From: Candidatus Sumerlaeota bacterium | GTDB taxonomy: Bacteria; Sumerlaeota; Sumerlaeia; UBA8349 | Assembly: GCA_016931035.1 (NCBI GenBank) | Contig: JAFGFN010000048.1 | Coordinates: 1 to 48,800, forward strand | DNA: 48,800 bases | Reading direction: 5' to 3' | Shown: piece by piece, positions 35,014 through 43,308 of the stretch | Numbering within the stretch: position 1 is the first letter of the stretch | Layout: each line of letters opens with the position of its first letter | The notes under the pieces: model-generated | Databases searched by the model: none | Told to the model about the DNA's origin: nothing | Seen by the model: the letters and a program-made list of their open reading frames with translations, nothing else | Made by a program: the position numbers and the translations under genes

Positions 35014-35184
35014 GAGGTTTCTCGTATGGTGCGTCCGCGAGGCTTCTCGTATGGTGTCCCCGCGAGTGTCTTCCTATGCGGCGCGCGCGAGATTTCTCGC
35101 TTGGGGGGACCCGCCTTCTCTCGCGCGAGCCTGGGCAAGAATACCCCGCTCTCCCGCCCCCCGGCAACGGCTTTCTCGCGGCGG
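34980..35184. repeat. Direct duplication, copy 2 (ruvB leader and 5' end)
   Basis: This block corresponds to 33781-34013 with one fewer 25-bp unit (array at 35014-35102) and a few substitutions. It includes the promoter elements TATTCT (35143-35138) and TTGCCG (35167-35162), 18 bases apart on the minus strand, which would transcribe the ruvB remnant toward brnT. The right end lies 5 bases from the stop codon of the methyltransferase fragment. Confidence 0.85.
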
Positions 35185-35188
35185 ATCT

Positions 35189-35410
35189 CTAACGACCGTA
35201 CACTCTCTTGGAGAAGACGATCATGTAGGAGGACGAGTTAGGCTTGTGGGGGATTCCAACCGGCTCAAATTCCGAGGAGGCAACCAGGGCTGTGAGCCGC
35301 TTCGGACTGTAGAACCGACAGTCCCCGTCATGTGAGAAGAACCGCAGGTATCCGTTGAGAACATGTCGGAAACCGAGCGGAAATCGAGGTTGCACTTGCG
35401 ATCTCAACAT
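35189..35410 (-). CDS. C-terminal fragment of a class I SAM methyltransferase-like protein
   Basis: 73 residues. HVLNGYLRFFSHDG, then RFYSPKRLTALVASSEFEPVGIP and SSYMIVFSKR, resembles the last strands of type-11 methyltransferases ('F..RFxSxxxLxxLLxxAGFxxV...Y.IVxxKR'). The SAM-binding N-terminal half is absent. The ATG overlaps the stop of the nuclease/phosphatase gene (ATGTTGA), so it may still be translated in that operon. It ends next to the duplicated ruvB leader. It could be a remnant or a small protein of its own; the family link rests on the C-terminal pattern. Confidence 0.45.
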   Translation of the reverse strand: MLRSQVQPRFPLGFRHVLNGYLRFFSHDGDCRFYSPKRLTALVASSEFEPVGIPHKPNSSSYMIVFSKRVYGR

Positions 35411-36600
35411 GGACTTGACAAGAGCAGTGGGAGCCGAGAGAAGACCGGGTAGTGGTCCGAGGCCCGGACATCGTGATCGACCAGATTCCGATTGATCCCT
35501 GCTTGTTCGAACAGAGGGTCAAAAGCAATGAACTTGGGACCGGCGAAGATGTAGTCAAGCGTCAGCGTCGGGCGATTGCCCGCACCGCTTGTCTTGGTTC
35601 CGGTGCCATGCTGAGTACGGCGCCCCTTCTCAGGGGTCGTGTCGATGAAATTCCTCCGCTTGATGAAGTCGTACTCGTCAGACTCCTCCGTGAAGTTGAA
35701 GTCGCCGCAGAGTATCCATACGGGTTTGTGCCGTTCAAATGTCTCCCAGTCTTCCTCGTCTCTCTTCTTGCCACGTTGTGGGTAACCATCGTCCGCCCAG
35801 GAGTTGTACCGTGACACGATGCCATCGAAAACCGTGTTGAGTTGCGAGCCTCGTATGCGTACCGCCTCAGAATCCATGTTTGGGATGCCTACCCGCTCTT
35901 TCATTATGGTCGTGAGATGCAGATTCACAATGAACACATCCAACGGTCTGCACCGATCGCAGCGGGTTGAGTCAGGAGTGTCCGCAAGTGGGTCCAGGAT
36001 AAGGTGTGCGACGAGCGCGGCACGTGGTTCCGTGTTCCGATCACCGAAGTAGAGTCCCGAATCGAGATGGACATGCTCAATGAGGTACTTCTTATCTTGG
36101 ACTGCGCGCTGTTGGGCTGTGAGCAGCTCGAGGTCACTGGTGACACGACTGGATTGAGGTTCGAATTGGCTTAAGAAGTCCAGTCGTTGGCGACCCGGGC
36201 TCTTCTCACCGATCTTCGACAGATCCCATACCGGAAACAACGCCGCATTCTCCTTGAACATCATGGCGTTCCCTTGAGCGAAGTAGGTGTGACGATGCCA
36301 ATCGCTCCCCTCTTTCACCTTGTTCCATTTCGCTTGAGATGAGAACAGGAGACTGTCGATGAGCGGGAACGCGTAGTACGTGTAGCCGGTGATGTCGTCA
36401 ATCAGATCGATGACTGCGTGATCGGCCGGTTCTTTGTACCGTACCACCTCTTGAAGAGTGACGACATCCGGTTCATACTTCCGTAGGAGACCTGCGAGAG
36501 CTTCGTTCAACTGTCGCCTGACTTCGTCACGTTGCGGCCGCTTCTTCTGTTCAAGAAACTTCGCACCACCGATGTTCCAGTTGAGGACTTTGATTTCCAT
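35404..36600 (-). CDS. Endonuclease/exonuclease/phosphatase (EEP) family protein
   Basis: 398 residues. All core EEP motifs are visible: KVLNWNIGG at the N-terminus, VVTLQEV with metal ligand E51, VFIVNLHLT, WILCGDFNF, LTLDYIFAG and the final ASDHYPVF with the catalytic Asp-His. The fold acts on nucleic acids or phosphorylated lipids and nucleotides with Mg. Insertions between motifs (for example around YAFPLIDSLLFSSQ and the CDRC pair near 210) are not familiar. No signal peptide or membrane segment is seen, so it is cytoplasmic. The start is 6 bases after the GHMP kinase stop, indicating one operon. Codon choice is less G+C-biased than in the flanking genes, which suggests transfer. Confidence 0.82.
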   Translation of the reverse strand: MEIKVLNWNIGGAKFLEQKKRPQRDEVRRQLNEALAGLLRKYEPDVVTLQEVVRYKEPADHAVIDLIDDITGYTYYAFPLIDSLLFSSQAKWNKVKEGSDWHRHTYFAQGNAMMFKENAALFPVWDLSKIGEKSPGRQRLDFLSQFEPQSSRVTSDLELLTAQQRAVQDKKYLIEHVHLDSGLYFGDRNTEPRAALVAHLILDPLADTPDSTRCDRCRPLDVFIVNLHLTTIMKERVGIPNMDSEAVRIRGSQLNTVFDGIVSRYNSWADDGYPQRGKKRDEEDWETFERHKPVWILCGDFNFTEESDEYDFIKRRNFIDTTPEKGRRTQHGTGTKTSGAGNRPTLTLDYIFAGPKFIAFDPLFEQAGINRNLVDHDVRASDHYPVFSRLPLLLSSPC

Positions 36601-36606
36601 GTTTGT

Positions 36607-37755
36607 TCACTCCTTGTCCATCGGAAGGTTCATGAGCTCGTGACCCTTGGGCATTATCCGATACGGTACTTCCCGGTAGGTGTCGCATAGATCTTTGCGC
36701 ACGCAATCCACCTGCTCTGGGTTCGGACCGAAGATGAGGATCCCGCCTCCGCCTCCGGCTCCGAGCGGGAAAGCCGTGCAGTCTCTGGCCTCTGCGAAAC
36801 CCAGAATCTTACCCGCCCCCGCCATGTAGTCCCCGCACAGTGTGGTTCGCACTTCTCGGTAGTCGCGGATCGCCTTCAGGACTAGCTCCCATCTTCCCAG
36901 ACGCAAGGCCTCCGCGAACCCGTATGCGATTGCCGGCTTGCTGGCGTGCAGGCGGTAACCTTCCGGCGTGCCCAGAGCCTTCATCCATTCGGAGTTCACG
37001 TCAGTACTTGCTCGGGTGATACCTGAATGGAAAATGGCCATGCGACTCTCGATTTCCCCGTAGGCATCGGGCGCGACAAGCGTCCTCCGGATCGAACTCC
37101 CGTAGTTGCTGTGGGGCTCCGAGGGAAGTCCCCAAGGGAACCAGACATAGTCTGTGACACCGCCGAACACGACATTGCTCTGCTCCTGAGTTCCAGTGAG
37201 GCTCACTCCTAGGTCCTGTTCGGTACGTGACGCCAAAGACACCAGTTGGGACGGACTAAATGGCCTGCCCGCGAGCTCGTTTGCAAGAATGCACACACCT
37301 GTCGTTGCGGTGGCCGATCCACCCAGTCCGGACGACTGAATGCCCGGACGGACGTTGTGCAACACGAACTGTACACCGGAGAGTCCGAATGCCTCGATGA
37401 TCTTGAGAAGCCAGTTCTCTCTTGTCGGAATCACCTCTCCGGGCTTGCCTACCACTTCCGTGCCGTATTCCACAGAACGTACTCCAATTCTGTCTGGCTC
37501 GAAAGGCAAGGCCTGCACCTGTGTACCCGTGTCGATGGTAATGCCGACTGTGCGCGGCAGATGGGACGTCCAACTGAGCGCTGCGTCGTCCCCGGAATCG
37601 CGCCAGACGACCGGCAGAGCCCACAACGCCTGTTGGAACTCGCGAAGGTCCAGACTGGATCCAGGACCGTCAATCCGATTGTAGGCAAGAACGGCCGGGG
37701 CAGCACCCCTTGCGTATGCCTGCTCCAGTTGTTTGTGAAGAATCCGGTTCGCCAT
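36607..37755 (-). CDS. GHMP-family sugar kinase (HddA/fucokinase-like)
   Basis: 382 residues with an excellent ribosome binding site (AAGGAGGGACTTGA before the ATG). GHMP motif 2, SSGLGGSATATTG, is at 141-153 and motif 3, PLGAGGGGGILIFG, begins at 330. The segment TGTQEQSNVVFGGV (187-200) matches the 'GxQDQYAAAFGG' signature of heptose-7-phosphate kinases (HddA) and related sugar kinases. The N-terminal motif 1 is less typical. It should phosphorylate a sugar or sugar phosphate with ATP in the cytoplasm. No heptose or fucose pathway genes are nearby; it is instead paired with an EEP enzyme. Codon use again looks less G+C-rich than the chromosomal neighbours. Confidence 0.82.
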   Translation of the reverse strand: MANRILHKQLEQAYARGAAPAVLAYNRIDGPGSSLDLREFQQALWALPVVWRDSGDDAALSWTSHLPRTVGITIDTGTQVQALPFEPDRIGVRSVEYGTEVVGKPGEVIPTRENWLLKIIEAFGLSGVQFVLHNVRPGIQSSGLGGSATATTGVCILANELAGRPFSPSQLVSLASRTEQDLGVSLTGTQEQSNVVFGGVTDYVWFPWGLPSEPHSNYGSSIRRTLVAPDAYGEIESRMAIFHSGITRASTDVNSEWMKALGTPEGYRLHASKPAIAYGFAEALRLGRWELVLKAIRDYREVRTTLCGDYMAGAGKILGFAEARDCTAFPLGAGGGGGILIFGPNPEQVDCVRKDLCDTYREVPYRIMPKGHELMNLPMDKE

Positions 37756-37890
37756 TCAAGTCCCTCCTTCTCGCACATCTTACCTCCGACGCGGCTACGC
37801 AACAGCGTTCGAGAGTCCGACACTTCGAACGTTTCACGCCGCGTCCCGCCGGACGTGAAACATATCCACCGAAGGTGTTGTTGGGGCACC

Positions 37891-38568
37891 CTATTTCTTC
37901 TCCTTCGGCTTCTGCTTGGGAGTCTGCTGGGGTTGTTGCGGCTGCTGAATCTGCGGTTTTTGCTGCTTCTGCTGGCGCGTGCTTGGACAGGTGGCCTGAC
38001 TCTTCTTGTCAGTCATCGTATCTTCCTCCTCTGGCGTACCGAAAACGTGCATCTTCGTGATCGTCCATCCGAGACCGCTCTTGGCCTTGGCGGCATTCGA
38101 CAGGTAGAAGTAGAACTGGACGACAGCGATCAAGGAATCGATCATGAAGTCTGCATGCAGTGAGTCGCTCTCGCCAGGTTCGATCTCGAAATCCCCGTTG
38201 TCAAACTGCCACTCGCGGCTGGCAACCAGGGGCCATTCGACTTCGGCTCTCCCAAAGGGAACTGGATCTTGATTGGCCAGAACTGAACCGGATGTATCCG
38301 CGGGTAAAGGTACAACTTGGCGAAGCCGTAGGTCGGCAGCAGAAGCTCTGAGGACGACATCGCTCAGGTTTTCGATTCTCATCTCCACGTGAACTAACCG
38401 ACCTTCGTCGGGAATAGGGATATTGTCGACCAAGATGGTAAGGGCCGCTCTCGGGTACGCTTGGCGCTTGCGGATGAAGATCATGTATGTCCACACGCCT
38501 GCGACGAAGATTCCGATCGCGGTGATAAAGCTCTCGATTGTACTCGCCAGTTCCTTCCACCACGTCAT
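37891..38568 (-). CDS. One-TM protein with beta-rich domain and Gln/Pro/Lys-rich tail
   Basis: 225 residues, not recognised. A single transmembrane helix at about 10-31 (IESFITAIGIFVAGVWTYMIF) is followed by IRKRQ, so the bulk of the protein should be cytoplasmic. Residues 40-180 look like a beta-sandwich (HVEMRIENLSDVVLRASAADL, DFEIEPGESDSLHADFMI). The tail (about 195-225) is low complexity: repeated QQ/QPQQP/KPKEKK. It is the first complete gene of the leftward group TM protein - GHMP kinase - EEP - methyltransferase fragment, with a 135-base gap before the kinase. Its form resembles membrane-anchored partners of accessory or defence cassettes, but that role is inference. Confidence 0.7.
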   Translation of the reverse strand: MTWWKELASTIESFITAIGIFVAGVWTYMIFIRKRQAYPRAALTILVDNIPIPDEGRLVHVEMRIENLSDVVLRASAADLRLRQVVPLPADTSGSVLANQDPVPFGRAEVEWPLVASREWQFDNGDFEIEPGESDSLHADFMIDSLIAVVQFYFYLSNAAKAKSGLGWTITKMHVFGTPEEEDTMTDKKSQATCPSTRQQKQQKPQIQQPQQPQQTPKQKPKEKK

Positions 38569-38580
38569 ATGTTCGTTCTC

Positions 38581-38676
38581 TCAATGCTCCGGCTGCGTTT
38601 CGAGACGCTTCTGAAGTAAACCCGCCTTCGGGTCTTCCAGATAGTCGACCGGTCCTTCCGGTGTGGAACCGCTCAT
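38581..38676 (-). CDS. Possible 31-residue peptide upstream of the TM protein
   Basis: A short frame MSGSTPEGPVDYLEDPKAGL... ends 12 bases before the TM protein start. It is hydrophilic and has no clear ribosome binding site at the ATG; the frame also continues upstream from a TTG at 38736 through a run of nine G:C pairs (38716-38724). It could be a leader peptide, the end of a longer lost gene, or chance. Confidence 0.2.
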   Translation of the reverse strand: MSGSTPEGPVDYLEDPKAGLLQKRLETQPEH

Positions 38677-38831
38677 GGCGTGCGCTGCAACGCGCGGGAT
38701 CTGTTGCTGCCTGCCGGGGGGGGGAAGAATCTGGTGCAACGTACCACAAGCGCTCTTCGCGAGACTATCGAAAACGCCTGCACGCGACGGACAGTCTCAA
38801 TCCTTCAAATACACCGAGAACCAAGAGGTGT

Positions 38832-38928
38832 AAACCACTAATTCACACTGATCCTCACTAATCCAGACGGACTGAAGCGAGCCTGGTTCTATGCCGCATT
38901 AGTGTGTATTAGTGAAGATTAGTGGTTT
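38832..38928. repeat. Inverted repeat of CACTAAT-type iterations
   Basis: The left arm (38832-38866) carries AACCACTAAT and TCACTAAT; the right arm (38898-38928) is its imperfect reverse complement, with ATTAGTG three times and ATTAGTGGTTT at its end. The spacer is about 30 bases. Similar ATTAGTG/ATTCGTG strings recur between genes in many uncultivated-lineage genomes. The 846-base gap 38569-39414 holds this element, the hairpin-rich element at 39041-39193 and little else that I can interpret. Confidence 0.6.
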
Positions 38929-39040
38929 CCTTGTCTCATCTCTTCCCGCTCTCGCCTCTTCCTATAGGTCATCTCAAGACCCCTGCCGGGCGCCGAAATC
39001 CTGCTTCTTGGAGAAGATCTTCTCGCGGATGCTTCTCATG

Positions 39041-39193
39041 TGGAGTGCGAAACCTTGTCCGCCTGAGGCGGACTGGGTTCCGCTTTGGATGGGGGGAGCT
39101 GGCTCCCCCCAAGGTGTTCGCACATCGGTCTCCGCCCGGTTCGCGGGGAGCAAGCTCCCGACGACGAAAGCGGCAGCAAGCTGCCGCACTCCA
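39041..39193. repeat. Palindrome-rich element with terminal inverted repeats
   Basis: The ends TGGAGTGCG (39041-39049) and CGCACTCCA (39185-39193) are perfect inverted repeats. Inside are four hairpins: GTCCGCC/GGCGGAC at 39057-39073, GGGGGGAGC/GCTCCCCCC at 39091-39110, GGGAGC/GCTCCC within 39144-39160 and GCGGCAGC/GCTGCCGC at 39170-39187. It has no coding sequence. It looks like a non-autonomous mobile or REP-type element. Confidence 0.7.
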
Positions 39194-39414
39194 AATAAGA
39201 CAAAGACCTCTTAGCCCCATACCTCCCGGAAGAAGGCTTGACTTCGCACCGAGGAAGGGCTACAAGAACGCCGCGGTTCGGCGTCCCGCGCGCCGCGCCG
39301 CTTGTTCTTTCATATCGCAAAGTGCTGGAGGATCACGGGCGGGACGTCCGTGCCACCTTCAAGAAGCGGTGTATCTGAGCACACCACCGCGACGCAAAGG
39401 AAAGGAGCCCCACC

Positions 39415-40047
39415 ATGCGTCAATCAAAACTCAGCGGATTCACCCTGATCGAACTCCTCATCGTCGTCGCCATCATCGCGATTCTGGCCGCCATCGCCGT
39501 CCCCAACTTCCTCGAAGCCCAGACCCGATCCAAAGTCTCGCGCGCCCACGCCGACATGCGCACCCTGGAGACCGGCCTGGTCGCCTACTTCGTCGACTAC
39601 AACGACGTCCCGCTCGACGGCGACGACGTGGACCCGATCGACACCGACCTCTGGGACTCGCGAATCGGTCTCGCCCCCCTGACCACCCCGGTCGGCTATC
39701 TCACCTACATTCCGTTCGCGCCCGCTCCCTTTCTCAACGAGCTCAATCCGCCCGCGAGTCAGACCCGCGTCGCCTACGAATGGTCCACCACGCGGTTCGT
39801 CTCGGCGGGCAACATGATCGTCGGAGGCGGCGGCGCGGGCTATATGCCCACCGAGGCCACCCGCTACTGGATCGGGTGGGGCGGTCCCGACCGGCGGCTC
39901 GACTATCCCGATTTCCGTCGTCCCGAGGACGGCGATGCCCCGGGCAACGGATTCACCATCCCCAAGATCGCCGAGACGCGCGCCCGCTACTACGACGCCT
40001 CGAACGGCACGGTCAGCTACGGCGACATCGTCCGGTGGGGACCGTAG
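39415..40047 (+). CDS. Type II secretion/type IV pilin-like pseudopilin
   Basis: 210 residues with AAAGGAG before the ATG. The class III signal is canonical: a short basic leader, then G-FTLIELLIVVAIIAILAA with Glu at position +5, cut by a prepilin peptidase. It continues IAVPNFLEAQTRSKVSR, ADMRTLETGLVAYFVDYNDVP, as in GspG-like proteins of candidate-phylum bacteria. The C-terminal ~130 residues are variable and Gly/Pro-rich. It is probably assembled by a PilB/PilC-type machine like that encoded at 20294-23354, though no operon link exists. It converges on the repeat lipoprotein gene. Confidence 0.92.
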   Translation: MRQSKLSGFTLIELLIVVAIIAILAAIAVPNFLEAQTRSKVSRAHADMRTLETGLVAYFVDYNDVPLDGDDVDPIDTDLWDSRIGLAPLTTPVGYLTYIPFAPAPFLNELNPPASQTRVAYEWSTTRFVSAGNMIVGGGGAGYMPTEATRYWIGWGGPDRRLDYPDFRRPEDGDAPGNGFTIPKIAETRARYYDASNGTVSYGDIVRWGP

Positions 40048-40168
40048 GGAAGGATGAAGTGGGAAGAATGGAGGATGGAAGATGAAGGAGGACCTGTCCG
40101 CCGAAGCCTTGGCGAAGACGGAGGGCGGAGGAAGGACGCGCGACACATTCGCGTCTGTGCAACGCCGC

Positions 40169-42310
40169 TCAGTCCTCGTCGGGCGGCGCTTCGGTGTACG
40201 GGTCGAGGCGAATAGGCGGGGGGCCGGAGTATCGGGTGTCGAGTCCGACGCCGAGCTCGCTCCGGAGTCCCAACCCGGTCTGCGTCGGGGCCTTGCGCCA
40301 AAACCGGTTGTTGCCCGCGCCGCCGATTCCGGCGTACGTGTCTTTGCCCGCGCAATCGAGGAACAGGCCCAGGTCGATCTGGTTCTCGCGCAGCGTGCCC
40401 CAACTCAGCAAACGGCCCGCGCCGCCCGAATACGCGTTGCCGTTGCGTTCCACGGTGTAGCGGTCGTCTCCGGCCAGATCGAGAAAGAAACCGAGCGAGT
40501 TCTCGCTCGCCGCGCCGAGCGACAGGTCGCCGGTTTCGTACACGTCGTCCCCTCCCCCGTCGACCAGCCACCCGGTTCCCCAATCGTGTCCGGCGCCCTG
40601 CGACATCTGCGCCGTGCACACATAGCGATCGTTGCCCGAGCGGTCGATCAGCGCCCCGATCCCAAGGTGACATCCCGTCCCCTGGCAATACCAATGGGCG
40701 CGATACGTGTCGTCGCCCGAGCGGTCGAGAAGAAACCCGAGTCCGTACCAATACCCCGACCCTTGAGCCATGACCGCGGCATCGTACGTGTCGTCGCCCC
40801 CTTCGTCCATCAAGAGACCGTAGCCTCCGGCCCAGGAGTGCCCGTCGGTCATGTCGGCGCGTCGCCCGAGGCCGAACCCCTGCCCCAAGCTCGAATTGTG
40901 CGTCTCGGGCGCCTGGGCCGAGGGGAAGCGAATCGAGTCGTTGCGCAAGAGATACGTATCGCCCTCGTCGCCCAGGTCGAGCAGATAGCCGCACCCCTTG
41001 GTGAGGCCGAACCCCTGCGCCATCGTGTAGGCGGCGTAGGCGTCGCGGCCCTTCATGTCGATCGCGAGACCGAGCCCGAACGTTCCCGCTCCCTGCGCGT
41101 GGGAGAAGGCGTCGCAGGAATCGTCGCCCGCCGCGTCGAGCAGGGCGCCGAACCCAAGCAGCCCGCTCCCTAGGGCCAGCGTCCCCGCCTTGTACGAGTC
41201 GTCGCCCGCGCAATCGACCAGGATGCCGTAGCCGAACGTTCCCGCGCCGAACTGCGCGCGACCCTCGCGAGCGCCCTCGTAGCGGTCGTTCCCCGCCGCG
41301 TCGATCAGAATCGAAATCGGCTGTTCGAACGACTGGTTCGCCCCGCCCGAACGATAGACGTCGTCTCCGTCGAGATCGATGCACAGAAGGATCGCTTCTT
41401 CTTCGGTCTCGACGGGCGCGTCGTTGCCCGCGCGGAGAATCACGCGCCCGAGAGGCGTCGGCCAATCGAACGCGAACGTCTCGGTCGTCTCGCGGTCGAC
41501 TAGGATCGGCCGGACCTTGTCGACGGCGAAGGCCAGATCCTCGGCCCCGGCGCAAAGCGAGAGAAAGTCCGTCTCCTCGACCACCCTCTCGGTCTCGTCG
41601 GGAAACGACGCGTCTTCCTCGACGAAGACGGCCAGAAGTTCCTTCTGAAACGAGGCGCTCAACAGGCCGCGCGAGAAGCGAAACGCCCGCTCGTGCCACC
41701 GCATCGCCGAGATCGAGGCGTGAACCAGGAGCGCCGCGCACTCCTGCACATCGCGCGGAACGTTCGCCGCCGTCGCGGACAAGCGCGCGGCTTCATCCTT
41801 CGAAAGCGGCGCACCGCGCGCCTCGCACAACGCGCGAATCGCGTCCGCGAGCGGCGCGGCGCTCTCCTCGATCGCCTTCTCGGCATCGGCGAGGGGTTCC
41901 GCTCCGGGCAATCCTCGCCTCACGCGCGAGTCCACCTTGGTCAACATCCCATTCATCGTCATGTTGAGCGAGCCGGGCTCGTCGATCGCGCCTAGGCGAA
42001 CATGGCCCAGAGTGTAGGGGATCGCCAGAGGGCGGCAGCGATAGACCGGAAAGCACCGGAGCAGGAACTTGTCGGAGCCGAGGGCGTCGAAGAAAACGTC
42101 GTCCATCGTCGCCGACTCGGGCGTCAGGCCCGCGGCCCGCAACAGGTCGCGCATCGGATTCTCGCCTCGCGCCAAAGGATGGTCCGCTGCCTCGCCCCGG
42201 ATCGGAGACGCGGGCCGCGGCCCGCGAGAGAAATGACACCCCTGAGACAGGAGTACGACACACAGAATCGCCACTGTCGAAAAGAGACGAGGCGCAGACG
42301 AACGAATCAC
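40169..42310 (-). CDS. Lipoprotein with about ten Gly/Asp-rich ~25-30-residue repeats
   Basis: 713 residues with GTG start. The signal peptide ends in a lipobox (VVLLSQGC, Cys near 25), so it should be anchored in the outer membrane or periplasm. Residues 40-300 are an uncharacterised helical region. From about 300 to 660 the sequence is a repeat of the form 'GxGxLxDxxGDDxYxxxxxxQGxG', for example GFGALLDAAGDDSCDAFSHA, GLGFLLDRSGDDTYRA and GTGWLVDGGGDDVYET. The regular GDD-x-Y/T and turn glycines suggest a beta-helix or beta-roll, perhaps metal-binding, but it is not the RTX nonapeptide. I know no function. It is encoded alone, converging on the pseudopilin gene. Confidence 0.7.
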   Translation of the reverse strand: MIRSSAPRLFSTVAILCVVLLSQGCHFSRGPRPASPIRGEAADHPLARGENPMRDLLRAAGLTPESATMDDVFFDALGSDKFLLRCFPVYRCRPLAIPYTLGHVRLGAIDEPGSLNMTMNGMLTKVDSRVRRGLPGAEPLADAEKAIEESAAPLADAIRALCEARGAPLSKDEAARLSATAANVPRDVQECAALLVHASISAMRWHERAFRFSRGLLSASFQKELLAVFVEEDASFPDETERVVEETDFLSLCAGAEDLAFAVDKVRPILVDRETTETFAFDWPTPLGRVILRAGNDAPVETEEEAILLCIDLDGDDVYRSGGANQSFEQPISILIDAAGNDRYEGAREGRAQFGAGTFGYGILVDCAGDDSYKAGTLALGSGLLGFGALLDAAGDDSCDAFSHAQGAGTFGLGLAIDMKGRDAYAAYTMAQGFGLTKGCGYLLDLGDEGDTYLLRNDSIRFPSAQAPETHNSSLGQGFGLGRRADMTDGHSWAGGYGLLMDEGGDDTYDAAVMAQGSGYWYGLGFLLDRSGDDTYRAHWYCQGTGCHLGIGALIDRSGNDRYVCTAQMSQGAGHDWGTGWLVDGGGDDVYETGDLSLGAASENSLGFFLDLAGDDRYTVERNGNAYSGGAGRLLSWGTLRENQIDLGLFLDCAGKDTYAGIGGAGNNRFWRKAPTQTGLGLRSELGVGLDTRYSGPPPIRLDPYTEAPPDED

Positions 42311-42555
42311 GATGCGTCACCGCGGCGGAAGGAGTGGTGGCGGAACAATCCGATCCGCTCCGATTGAAGAAGCGGATTACACGCCACGAATCACGAGTAT
42401 CGGATTGCCAAAAACGAGAGGCAAAGTCAAAGGCTTCTTCGCGGGTTTGCCCCCCAGGAGGATTTCAAAGCCGCAACTCGATACCGAGGCAGGCTGAAGC
42501 CTGTACTCCGAGCCTCTTTCATCCTTCGGTCGAACGTCTTTGAGATTCTCCCGAA

Positions 42556-43308
42556 TCACCACCCGAGGCCGAGACGATCGGCCAGTTCCATGGGCAGGCC
42601 CGCCTGGATGATGGCCCGTTGGGCCTCGTGAACCGGATACGCGACGCGATGGAATCGGAGCCGGTTCTCGGCGAGATCGACCGACACGTAGCACAGATCG
42701 GGGTTGTGGTCGCGCGGCTGTCCCACGCTGCCGACGTTGACGATGTAGCGCTTCTCGCGGTCGAGTTCGATCTCCTCGGGGTCGGGACACGTCAACTCGC
42801 GCCCCAGCAGCTCGACGACAAACGCTTGGTGAGAGTGTCCGACGAAACAGATCCACTTGTCGAACGCGTCGAAGTTGAGTCGCGCGTCCGAGCGGGTCAG
42901 GACGTAGTGCCAGCGGGGAGGTTCGAACGGCGAGGCGTGGACAAACGTGAAATCGCCGCGGTCGATGCGGTGTGGCAAGGATTTCAGGAAATCGACGTGC
43001 TCCGGAACGAGCCGCTCATGCGTCCACTTGATGGCGGTGCGCGCCACCTCGTTGAAGTACTCGACGTCCTCGAGCATCACCGCCACATAATCGTGATTGC
43101 CCATGACGGTGGGGATTTTCCGCGAAACGATCCGGTCGCAACACTGGTTGGGATTCGCCCCGTACCCGACGACGTCTCCGAGGCAAAAACAGGCCTCGTA
43201 GTCGCACGAGTCGATCTCTTTCAGAAGGGTGTCCAGCGCAGGTAGGTTGCCGTGAACGTCGGAAAAAACCACGAAGCGAGACGGACTCCCGGGCATATCA
43301 ATAGTCAT
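42556..43308 (-). CDS. Calcineurin-like metallophosphoesterase
   Basis: 250 residues. The five metallophosphoesterase motifs are in order: FSDVHGN, CLGDVVGYGA, VMGNHD, FVHASPF, and FVGHSHQAF, followed by VNVGSVGQPRD. This is the layout of the YfcE/MJ0936-like group acting on phosphodiesters or serine/threonine phosphoproteins with two metal ions. The length is close to the family norm. The start overlaps the stop of the FHA protein gene by 11 bases; an ATG at 43296 just after that stop is an alternative. The pairing with a phosphothreonine-binding protein is suggestive of phospho-signalling. Confidence 0.88.
   Translation of the reverse strand: MTIDMPGSPSRFVVFSDVHGNLPALDTLLKEIDSCDYEACFCLGDVVGYGANPNQCCDRIVSRKIPTVMGNHDYVAVMLEDVEYFNEVARTAIKWTHERLVPEHVDFLKSLPHRIDRGDFTFVHASPFEPPRWHYVLTRSDARLNFDAFDKWICFVGHSHQAFVVELLGRELTCPDPEEIELDREKRYIVNVGSVGQPRDHNPDLCYVSVDLAENRLRFHRVAYPVHEAQRAIIQAGLPMELADRLGLGW

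Noticed and set aside
38716..38724. Run of nine G as evidence of phase variation
   Set aside because: It lies outside any supported gene; it may also be an error-prone homopolymer.
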